Positions 1 to 5,637 of a stretch of DNA of 5,678 bases are shown here, piece by piece. The notes below the pieces were generated by a model, which made no database searches, had not been told where the DNA came from, and saw only the letters and a program-made list of their open reading frames with translations. This stretch comes from an uncultured Flavobacteriales bacterium (lineage in GTDB: Bacteria; Bacteroidota; Bacteroidia; CAIKAF01). The stretch lies in assembly GCA_937925455.1 (NCBI GenBank), contig CALEWF010000199.1:1-5678 (forward strand). Direction: 5' to 3'. Made by a program: the position numbers and the translations under genes. The first letter of the stretch is position 1; every line of letters begins with the position of its first letter.

Positions 1-33
1 ACGTGTAAAATAATTTAATTTTCAACTACCTGC

Positions 34-1002
34 ATGAAGTTTTCCTCTCCTATTACATTAAAAGCTTTGGCTGAAGAGCTGGGCTGTGAATTTGAAGGTG
101 ATGGTAATTTTATGGTTACCGGAGTAAATGAAATTCATGTGGTTTCACCCGGCGAAGTTACCTTTGTAGATCATCCGAAATACTACGATAAAGCGCTTAC
201 TTGCCCGGCATCTGTGATTATTATTGATCGAAAAGTAGATCGTCCGGAAGATAAACACCTGCTATTTCATCCGGATCCGTTTTCCCGATTTAAAAAAATT
301 ATTGAAGACCGAATAGCGTTTCATCCCTCTACACAGCCCATCCATCCTTCGGCACGGATAGGCGAAGGTACAGTGTTGCAGCCGGGGGTGTTTGTTGGCG
401 AAAATGTGGTAATTGGTAAGAATTGTTTGATTCATGCTAATGTTGCCATTTATCAGGATACGGTAATTGGAGATAATGTGATTATACATGCCAATACAAC
501 CATTGGTGGGGATGCATTTTACATGAAACGAAGACCGGATCATTATGAAAAGTTTCCCTCTTGTGGAAGAGTGATTATAGAAAACGATGTGGAAATTGGT
601 TCGGGTTGTACGATTGATCGTGGAGTTACCAGCGATACCATTGTAGGCCAGGGAACAAAGATTGATAACCAGGTACACATCGGTCATGATACTATCATCG
701 GCAAGCATTGCATTGTAGCTGCACAGGTGGGCATTTCGGGAATTGTAAAAATAGAAGATTATGCGCTTATTTGGGGGCAAGTAGGAATTGATCGGGACCT
801 GGTGATTGGTAAAGGAGCTGTGATCTTGGCACAATCTGGCGTAACTAAAACACTAGAAGGGGGTAAAACTTACTTTGGAAGCCCAGCCGGCGATGCTAGA
901 GAAAGAATGAAAGAATATGTTTCAACCCGTAAGATTCCTGAATTAATTAAAAGAATAGAAGAGTTAGAAAAGGTCATTAATAAGCCAAAGGGTGGCGAAT
1001 GA
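34..1002 (+). CDS. lpxD: LpxD-family UDP-3-O-(3-hydroxyacyl)glucosamine N-acyltransferase
   Basis: LpxD transfers a 3-hydroxyacyl chain from acyl carrier protein to the 2-amino group of UDP-3-O-acyl-glucosamine, the third step of lipid A synthesis, in the cytoplasm. The 322-residue protein has the family layout. An N-terminal uridine-binding-type domain (about 1-95) contains SPGEVTFVD. A left-handed beta helix of hexapeptide repeats (about 100-275) follows. A charged C-terminal helix (about 287-317) ends it. The stretch IGGDAF (157-162), GRVIIENDVEIGSGCTIDRG (178-197) and IDNQVHIGHD (210-219) matches LpxD rather than LpxA; His218 falls where E. coli has catalytic His239. The second conserved histidine (E. 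coli His276, in NGH) appears replaced by Arg254 in GIDRD. Bacteroidota often carry two LpxD-like genes, so this may be the divergent paralogue. The length is close to the family norm. The ATG at 34 has no Shine-Dalgarno sequence, as is usual in this phylum. The gene overlaps the next one by 11 bases. Confidence 0.9.
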   Translation: MKFSSPITLKALAEELGCEFEGDGNFMVTGVNEIHVVSPGEVTFVDHPKYYDKALTCPASVIIIDRKVDRPEDKHLLFHPDPFSRFKKIIEDRIAFHPSTQPIHPSARIGEGTVLQPGVFVGENVVIGKNCLIHANVAIYQDTVIGDNVIIHANTTIGGDAFYMKRRPDHYEKFPSCGRVIIENDVEIGSGCTIDRGVTSDTIVGQGTKIDNQVHIGHDTIIGKHCIVAAQVGISGIVKIEDYALIWGQVGIDRDLVIGKGAVILAQSGVTKTLEGGKTYFGSPAGDARERMKEYVSTRKIPELIKRIEELEKVINKPKGGE

Positions 1003-2224
1003 ATCAACAAATAGTTCTGTTCGTACTTCACGCGACTTCAAGCTGAATGCTCTGCTTGAAGTAACTAAGGCTATTAATTCGAATTTCTCCAAAGAGCAGT
1101 TGCTCAAAATTTACGAATCCATTCTTAAGAATCAATTAAAGCTTCCTCGCTTTGCAGTATATACAGTTCGACCAAGAAGAGGGGTAGTACAAGAAATTTC
1201 AAGCGGCTTATCAACAGAAGATTTACAAGCTATCAATATTCATGATTACTTAAGTAAAATATCCGATACGCTGGAAATTTATGAATTGGGTGAATCAAGT
1301 TTTGATTGGTTTGACTATATCATTCCGGTCTTTCATAAATCACAACCATTAGCATATGTACTAATTGGTATTTACGATAATAAAACGAACGATCATTTTC
1401 TAGAAAAAGAAGACTTATCATTTATTCAGGCATTGACCAACATTATTTACGTAGCCTTTGAAAATAAAAACTTAGCGAAAGAAAAAATTCAGCAGGAGCG
1501 TTTACGAAAAGAGTTGGAACTGGCTTCTGAGGTACAAAACATGCTACTGCCACATGCATTTCCTAAATCACACGATATTCTGGTAGATGCTTTTTATAAA
1601 TCACATACGGAAGTGGGAGGCGATTATTATGACTTTTTTCAGTTGAATCCGGATGAATATGCCATTTGTATTGCAGATGTTTCCGGCAAAGGGGTTTCTG
1701 CCGCCTTAATAATGTCGAATTTTCAGGCCAATGTAAGAGCTTTGTTTCATTATATCCCAACGCTTGATGAATTAACACGTGTACTTAATCGAAAAGTAAT
1801 TGAAAATGCCAAAGGAGAACGTTTTATTACTGCTTTTTTGGCAAAATATCATGCCAGACATCGCACCCTTACGTATGTAAATGCCGGGCACCTTCCTCCC
1901 ATTTTAATTAGTGGCAATCACCAAACGCTGCTTCGAGAAGGATCTGTAGGGCTTGGAATGCTGGACGAGATGCCGTTTGTAAAAACAAGGGAATTGCTAT
2001 TTGAGCCGGATACCTTGCTGGTATGTTATACCGATGGATTAACAGAATTGCAAGATGATAACAATAATTTTCTCGGTTTAGACATGTTGCGAGAAATGAT
2101 TTATGATAATCGAATGCTTAATCCCGATCAACTGACGGTTCATGTTTTACTTGCACTTGAAAAATTTAAAGGAAATCAGCCCTACAAAGATGATATTGCT
2201 TTCTTAGCTTGCCGTTTTCTCTGA
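992..2224 (+). CDS. SpoIIE/RsbU-type PP2C serine/threonine phosphatase with N-terminal GAF-like region
   Basis: This is a predicted cytoplasmic, metal-dependent protein phosphatase of the SpoIIE/RsbU family. Such enzymes usually dephosphorylate anti-sigma-factor antagonists in partner-switching pathways. The 410-residue protein starts with a GAF-like sensor region (about 15-160, by layout rather than strong motif). A charged helical linker (about 160-185) ends in ELASEVQNMLLP, typical of this family. The phosphatase domain (about 190-410) follows. The metal-binding acidic residues are all visible: GGDYYD (Asp211, Asp214), ADVSGKG (Asp229), YTDG (Asp348) and KDD (Asp400, Asp401). NAGH (297-300) is also present, so the enzyme should be active. 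The start is GTG at 992 inside the end of lpxD. No in-frame ATG occurs before residue Met184, which lies at the edge of the catalytic domain. The ATG at 999 is out of frame and stops after 15 codons. The target and the sensed signal are unknown, and no anti-sigma factor or STAS gene lies in the window. The overlap with lpxD implies co-transcription and possibly an envelope-related role (inference). Confidence 0.88.
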   Translation: MANESTNSSVRTSRDFKLNALLEVTKAINSNFSKEQLLKIYESILKNQLKLPRFAVYTVRPRRGVVQEISSGLSTEDLQAINIHDYLSKISDTLEIYELGESSFDWFDYIIPVFHKSQPLAYVLIGIYDNKTNDHFLEKEDLSFIQALTNIIYVAFENKNLAKEKIQQERLRKELELASEVQNMLLPHAFPKSHDILVDAFYKSHTEVGGDYYDFFQLNPDEYAICIADVSGKGVSAALIMSNFQANVRALFHYIPTLDELTRVLNRKVIENAKGERFITAFLAKYHARHRTLTYVNAGHLPPILISGNHQTLLREGSVGLGMLDEMPFVKTRELLFEPDTLLVCYTDGLTELQDDNNNFLGLDMLREMIYDNRMLNPDQLTVHVLLALEKFKGNQPYKDDIAFLACRFL

Positions 2225-3640
2225 TTTCTTTTTTAATTGAATATCTAAGGCTACCAGTGCGGCTGTAAATCCCCAGAAAGGCACCGATAATTTATCGGTA
2301 TCCAGAAAGTTATTTAAAAATCCATGAATCCAATATGTGCATAATCCCAATAAAAGCATCATGGCCATTTGTTTAATGTTACGGCTTGCCTGCCGATGAA
2401 AAATAATTCTACTGGCGGTGTAATATATCATTCCAATCACAAGCAAAAACGTTATTAATCCCGGAAGGCCCTGTTCTGATAGGGGTCCTAAGTATTCGCT
2501 GTGTGCATTTCCTACGTCTCCAAAATTGGTACTAATAATTGTCATTTCATACGAACGCTGAAAAGGTGCATATACAAAAGCATACGTTCCAGGGCCCCAT
2601 CCTGTAATTGGACGTTCTTTAAACATTCGCAAAGCACAGCTCCAGCGTAATAGCCTTTCTTTATTCGAAGCATCGGTGGATATATTCGACATGGATTGAA
2701 CATGCTCGGCCAGCTTGCCGGACGAATCTTGTTTATTTTTTTCAAGACGCATTAAAATTTCTGTTTGAAAGGTGAAATAGAAAATCAATCCTCCCACCAA
2801 TAGCATGGCGATAAAGTACCATCGGATTCGAAAGAATAATATAATAAATAAGGCTAAGGCTCCCATTACACTCAACCATGAAGCTCTGGAATACGATAAT
2901 AAAAGCCCCATGCCAAATAATCCTGTTATGGCTGCGATAAGAATTTTAATAAACAATACATGGCGGTTTATAAACGTATATCCTACTAAAAAGGGGAAAT
3001 AGATTGCAATGGCAGCCCCGTATATTGTATGATCATAATAAAACGGTGTCATGACCCAGTGGCTGGGTTGTTGCTCAAAGCCCCAGGCAGCATGCCTGGC
3101 TGTGGTATAAATGATAACCCCGCCTAGTGATAAAATATACAACCAAAGAAACCAATGGATGTTTTGATATTTTCTAAATACTTGTGTGCCTAAAAAATAA
3201 AATGGGATAATAAACCAAAGCTTGCTTGCCAAAAATTTAAACGATACGATAGGAATTTCACTGGTTACCGATGATATAAAAATCCAAAACAGGTATGCAT
3301 AAATTGCCAATGAAACAGGATGTTTCAATACATTTCTATCGAACGTTCCTTCAGCCAGTGCTTTAAAAAGAAACATCACCATGGTACCAATCATCAGTGG
3401 TTCGGCAGGCAATGAGAGGGCAGCCCCTATATCTATTTCTTTTATATCAACAGATAAAGGTGTAACAATAACACTAAGCAGCAATAATTTATCTAGAGAT
3501 AGAAATGCTAAACCGATGATTGCTATTACAACTGGCGTTAAATACAACCAGTATTGCTCATGGTAAATAAAAACCGTATTGAGTGCAATGAAACAAGCAC
3601 ATAAGAAATAAAACCATCGGATTTTTACTGTATCAGTCAA
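2204..3640 (-). CDS. O-antigen polymerase/ligase family membrane protein (Wzy_C/WaaL type)
   Basis: This is an inner-membrane protein that either polymerises lipid-linked O-antigen units (Wzy) or ligates the finished glycan to lipid A-core (WaaL). The two share a fold and cannot be separated from sequence here. The 478 residues form about twelve hydrophobic segments, with a large predicted periplasmic loop at about 293-388. Family marks are SYSRASW (249-255), whose Arg252 corresponds to the conserved arginine of the Wzy_C domain; GWGPGTY (347-353); and GNAHSEYL (377-384). His380 in the last motif sits where WaaL proteins have their essential loop histidine. The basic tail KKKSEK is typical of a cytoplasmic C-terminus. 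The chosen start is TTG at 3640, because the first in-frame ATG is at residue 83, after several membrane segments. Only three bases separate it from the upstream wzz-like stop, and both lie in the same frame, so reinitiation or coupling is likely. The 3' end overlaps the convergent phosphatase gene by 21 bases. The pairing with a chain-length regulator favours Wzy slightly. Confidence 0.85.
   Translation of the reverse strand: MTDTVKIRWFYFLCACFIALNTVFIYHEQYWLYLTPVVIAIIGLAFLSLDKLLLLSVIVTPLSVDIKEIDIGAALSLPAEPLMIGTMVMFLFKALAEGTFDRNVLKHPVSLAIYAYLFWIFISSVTSEIPIVSFKFLASKLWFIIPFYFLGTQVFRKYQNIHWFLWLYILSLGGVIIYTTARHAAWGFEQQPSHWVMTPFYYDHTIYGAAIAIYFPFLVGYTFINRHVLFIKILIAAITGLFGMGLLLSYSRASWLSVMGALALFIILFFRIRWYFIAMLLVGGLIFYFTFQTEILMRLEKNKQDSSGKLAEHVQSMSNISTDASNKERLLRWSCALRMFKERPITGWGPGTYAFVYAPFQRSYEMTIISTNFGDVGNAHSEYLGPLSEQGLPGLITFLLVIGMIYYTASRIIFHRQASRNIKQMAMMLLLGLCTYWIHGFLNNFLDTDKLSVPFWGFTAALVALDIQLKKKSEKTAS
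2283..2299. repeat. 17-base perfect inverted repeat inside the polymerase/ligase 3' end
   Basis: ACCGATAA and TTATCGGT flank a single central T, giving eight-base perfect arms. The site lies within the codons for TDKLSV near the C-terminus of the polymerase/ligase gene, about 60 bases past the stop of the convergent phosphatase gene. As RNA it could fold into a seven-pair hairpin with a three-base loop. No T-run follows it in either direction, so it is not a standard terminator. It may help to slow or stabilise the ends of converging transcripts, or it may be chance. Confidence 0.4.
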
Positions 3641-3643
3641 GAT

Positions 3644-4093
3644 TTAAGCCTTATTTTGCTCCAGTTTGTTTAGCTCCAGTTTGTATTTTTTCCAATTTTC
3701 CAGCCCAATTAGGAAGAAAATGGTCATACAGAATGTTGCGAATGTAGCTCCCAGTACGATCATTGAACGTTTGGGGTATGTCTTGCGGTCTGCCGGATAA
3801 GCATAGTTCACCACCATTTTATGAGGTACATTTTTTTCTGCATCTACTCTTGCCTGATCGTATTTTAATCTTAATAAAGACAACTGTTCCCTGTAAAGCT
3901 CTAAATTTTCTGTAAGATCTATATAAGCACCACCATATTTCGATAAGATGGCAATTTTTTCTTCCAATGCTTTTATAGCTCTTTGATCACCTTTTGAAAT
4001 TGCAGCTGCATATTCTTTATTGATAACTTCTGATTGCGATTTATAATCATTAATTCCCATTCCTCTAATTTTATCTAATGAATCACTCATCAT
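3644..4093 (-). CDS. C-terminal fragment of the Wzz-like protein
   Basis: This is the 149-residue open frame downstream of the internal TAA, counted from two adjacent ATG codons (4093 and 4090). The frame itself is open from 4144. It holds the long periplasmic helices (about 5-88, with LEEKIAILSKYGGAYIDL and ELYREQLSLLRLKYDQARVD), the proline-containing YPADRKTYPKRS segment (99-110) and the second membrane helix (about 110-132). The tail contains a five-residue tandem repeat (NKLEL/NKLEQ type). It has no signal or membrane helix at its N-terminus, so if translated by reinitiation its helical part would probably not reach the periplasm correctly. No ribosome binding site is visible before the ATG pair. 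It is best read as the rest of the broken gene rather than as an independent gene. Confidence 0.55.
   Translation of the reverse strand: MMSDSLDKIRGMGINDYKSQSEVINKEYAAAISKGDQRAIKALEEKIAILSKYGGAYIDLTENLELYREQLSLLRLKYDQARVDAEKNVPHKMVVNYAYPADRKTYPKRSMIVLGATFATFCMTIFFLIGLENWKKYKLELNKLEQNKA
3658..3684 (-). repeat. Short 15-base-period direct repeat at the wzz-like 3' end
   Basis: GCTCCAGTTTGT occurs at 3658-3669 and again at 3673-3684. The 15-base period equals five codons, giving the repeated KLEL N / KLEQ N residues in the cytoplasmic tail after the second membrane helix. It looks like a small replication-slippage duplication that kept the frame. Confidence 0.6.
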
Positions 4094-4144
4094 TTGTATT
4101 TGCGATTGCAGGTTTAAATATTCGGCTTCTACGATTTTAAGACC

Positions 4145-4684
4145 TTATATGGCACGTTCTTTTTGAATTCTGTTTTTTACAGAATCCAAGCGAGCTGCAA
4201 TATCATTGGCTATGCCAGCGGCTATGTTCGGGTCTTCATCCAATACACTAATCTCAACAGAATTAAATTCGGTTCGCCGGAATTTTACATTTCTTGCAAA
4301 CTTTTTCATCATTCTGGTTTTGGCGTATTTCCCTTTGGGATTTATTTTGTAATGTTCGTATAGATTATATTGAGCTATCACCCATTCGCGGATTTCATCT
4401 GATTGCAAAATTTGTAGGGCTTGTTCTGCTTCTGCTTCTTCTCCAAACTCCAAAAAATCCTGACGGCTATTACCAGTTACATCCAGCAATGCTTTTGAAA
4501 TAGAGTTGGTAGTAGTGGGGTAAAAAATAACGACCGATTTATACCTGTCTTTTATGGTTAATGAAATAACTATGGATGCAACAGCCCCAATCAGCGTAAC
4601 GATTGCAATATGTTTCCACCATTTTACTAAAAATGAAATAAAACTAAATGAACTAAAGCTAAATTCCTGTGATTGATTACTCAT
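4145..4684 (-). CDS. N-terminal fragment of the Wzz-like protein
   Basis: This is the 179-residue open frame upstream of the internal TAA. A short Phe/Ser-rich cytoplasmic stretch (7-18) comes first, then the first membrane helix (about 25-44), then DRYKSVVIFYP (46-56) of the Wzz domain and the first part of the periplasmic domain, including NIAAGIANDIAARLDSVKNR. It ends abruptly in QKERAI, inside what should be a long periplasmic helix. The ATG at 4684 is the first start of the frame and lies about 22 bases after an expected transcription start from the TAAATTTG motif. If translated alone, it would be anchored in the inner membrane by one helix. It could be inert, or it could interfere with assembly of a full-length PCP encoded elsewhere (inference). 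Confidence 0.65.
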   Translation of the reverse strand: MSNQSQEFSFSSFSFISFLVKWWKHIAIVTLIGAVASIVISLTIKDRYKSVVIFYPTTTNSISKALLDVTGNSRQDFLEFGEEAEAEQALQILQSDEIREWVIAQYNLYEHYKINPKGKYAKTRMMKKFARNVKFRRTEFNSVEISVLDEDPNIAAGIANDIAARLDSVKNRIQKERAI

Positions 4685-4712
4685 GGATATAAATGTTATG
4701 TTGGATAATCTG

Positions 4713-4720
4713 CAAATTTA
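4713..4720 (-). promoter_or_regulatory. Candidate Bacteroidota -7 promoter element before the wzz-like gene
   Basis: The minus strand reads TAAATTTGCA here, an exact match to the Bacteroidota -7 consensus TAnnTTTG. It lies in the 38-base gap between the glycosyltransferase stop and the wzz-like ATG. Transcription would begin near 4707 and leave a leader of about 20 bases, a usual distance in this phylum. No TTTG/TTG box is visible at the expected -33 spacing (about 4740), so the site is incomplete. It could give the wzz-like and polymerase/ligase genes their own transcription besides read-through from the glycosyltransferase. Confidence 0.4.
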
Positions 4721-4722
4721 TT

Positions 4723-5490
4723 CTAAAATTCGGATGTGTGCTGTTTTTGAAGTTTCATCAATAATAAGTATTTCTGAAAAACCTCATGCGCTGTGATTGT
4801 AGCAATTTGCCAGCCTTTAACTCCGTCTAAGAATCCGGCTTTTATAATATAATCTCGAATAAAACGGGTAGCGGGATGTGTGATTAACTTCCATACATTA
4901 GAGCGTTTACCGGCTCTTAAATAAGCTTGAGCTGCCAAGGTTGCAAAATAAGCTGCTTTTTTTTTGTGTTCTTCCACCGTTTGATATGAATAATGCAAAA
5001 TGTGACCCGGTAAATGTTGAATAACGCATCCAGGTTGCATTTCATACCTGTCGTGCGGATTTATTCCCGTCCATTTTCCTTTATGCCTGTTCCATAACCG
5101 CAGTTTTGTGTCAGGATACCAGGCTCCGTGCCGAATAAATGTTCCACAATAGTTATTTAACCGGTTCATGGTATATCCATCGGCACCGGGGTGCAATAAT
5201 ACTTGTTGTATAGAAGTGGAAAGCTCTTCATCTATGGCTTCATCAGCATCTAAGGAAAGAACCCAATCGTACTTAGCCTGTGAAGCAGCATAGTTTTTTT
5301 GTTCGATATGCCCTTTAAACGCATGGTAAATAATTTTTGCCCCCATTTGTGAAGCGATTTCACATGTGCGGTCAGTTGATCCGGAATCTACCACAACTAC
5401 CTCTGCAGCCCATGATTTTACAGATTCAATACACCGCGAAATGTTTCGTTCCTCATTATATGTTATAATAACTACACTTACCGGAATCAT
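4723..5490 (-). CDS. Family 2 glycosyltransferase, WaaE/KdtX-like
   Basis: This is a predicted cytoplasmic or membrane-associated inverting glycosyltransferase acting on LPS core or a lipid-linked glycan; the donor sugar cannot be read from sequence. The 255-residue protein has the GT-A fold marks of family GT2: PVSVVIITYNEERNI (3-17), VVVVDSGSTDRT (31-42), and the metal/nucleotide-binding DAD (81-83) in LSLDADE. It also has RLWNRHKGKWTG (131-142) and INPHDRYE, with a helical C-terminal part ending in a Lys/Gln-rich tail. The short length and the DSGSTDRT, LDADE and RLW signatures resemble the WaaE/KdtX group of LPS core glucosyltransferases. I prefer the ATG at 5490 because it starts directly at the first strand of the fold. 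An in-frame ATG at 5547 would add 19 hydrophobic residues (SSHILILCTFPVLIF) that the family does not have. The gene is first in a leftward cluster and is followed 38 bases later by the wzz-like gene. No catalytic residue appears missing. Confidence 0.88.
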   Translation of the reverse strand: MIPVSVVIITYNEERNISRCIESVKSWAAEVVVVDSGSTDRTCEIASQMGAKIIYHAFKGHIEQKNYAASQAKYDWVLSLDADEAIDEELSTSIQQVLLHPGADGYTMNRLNNYCGTFIRHGAWYPDTKLRLWNRHKGKWTGINPHDRYEMQPGCVIQHLPGHILHYSYQTVEEHKKKAAYFATLAAQAYLRAGKRSNVWKLITHPATRFIRDYIIKAGFLDGVKGWQIATITAHEVFQKYLLLMKLQKQHTSEF

Positions 5491-5542
5491 AGTGAATATT
5501 AGCACGGGAAATGTACATAGAATTAAAATATGTGAGGAAAGG

Positions 5543-5577
5543 ACCAAAAATTAACCCCCGAACCCATAGGCCGGGGG
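5543..5577 (-). terminator. GC-rich hairpin with T-rich tail (terminator or leader attenuator)
   Basis: CCCCCG and CGGGGG (5555-5560 and 5572-5577) form a six-pair, nearly all-GC stem around an 11-base loop. Read on the minus strand, the stem is followed by TTAATTTTT, as in a rho-independent terminator. It could end a leftward gene lying beyond the window. Alternatively, if the promoter near 5607-5637 is real, it would sit inside the glycosyltransferase leader and act as an attenuator. On the plus strand the stem is followed by AAAATTTT, a weaker tail. The stem stands out sharply from the AT-rich surroundings. Confidence 0.45.
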
Positions 5578-5606
5578 AAAATTTTAATTCACCAAAAACA
5601 ATGAAG

Positions 5607-5637
5607 CAAATGTAACCGGTTTATTATTTGCAACCAA
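5607..5637 (-). promoter_or_regulatory. Candidate Bacteroidota promoter for the glycosyltransferase cluster
   Basis: The minus strand carries TACATTTG at 5614-5607, an exact TAnnTTTG -7 element. A TTG (in ATTGG) at 5637-5635 lies 20 bases upstream, which fits the -33 spacing known for Bacteroides-type sigma factors. Transcription would start near 5600 and run left into the glycosyltransferase gene with a leader of about 110 bases, which would contain the GC-rich hairpin at 5555-5577. The match is by eye, and such motifs also arise by chance in AT-rich DNA. Confidence 0.4.

Larger units (their letters stand above)
3644..4684 (-). pseudogene. Wzz-type chain-length determinant gene split by an in-frame TAA
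   Basis: This is a polysaccharide co-polymerase (PCP/Wzz family), an inner-membrane protein that sets O-antigen or exopolysaccharide chain length. Read through the stop, it is 347 codons including both stops. The order is a first membrane helix (about 25-44, rich in I/V/A), a periplasmic domain with long alpha helices, a proline-containing segment YPADRKTYP (about 296-304) and a second membrane helix (about 307-329) with a short basic tail. This is a complete Wzz architecture without a tyrosine-kinase domain. Codon 180 is TAA (4145-4147). The 17 codons after it (GLKIVEAEYLNLQSQIQ) stay open in the same frame and lead into the downstream half, so one base substitution explains the break. CAA, GAA or AAA are natural ancestral codons. 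The single-helix N-terminal product would lack the second membrane helix and is unlikely to work normally. A sequencing error is the main alternative. The gene follows the glycosyltransferase and precedes the polymerase/ligase. Confidence 0.8.

Noticed and set aside
262..834. Long minus-strand frame (190 codons) antisense to lpxD
   Set aside because: The protein has no family resemblance, while the plus strand encodes clear hexapeptide repeats; it is a shadow of the repetitive lpxD sequence.
3083..3099. CCAGGCA-GCA-TGCCTGG hairpin inside the polymerase/ligase gene
   Set aside because: The seven-pair stem is explained by the codons for ARHAAWG, lies mid-gene and has no T-run; chance is sufficient.
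4145..4147. Stop-codon reassignment or recoding as an explanation for the TAA in wzz
   Set aside because: TAA also ends the polymerase/ligase and the second half of wzz, and other genes here end with TGA or TAG; nothing suggests a variant code, and no recoding element is evident around the site.
5491..5547. N-terminal extension of the glycosyltransferase from the ATG at 5547
   Set aside because: It adds 19 hydrophobic residues before the first strand of the GT-A fold; GT2 proteins of this group begin almost directly at PVSVVIITYNE, so the ATG at 5490 is preferred.
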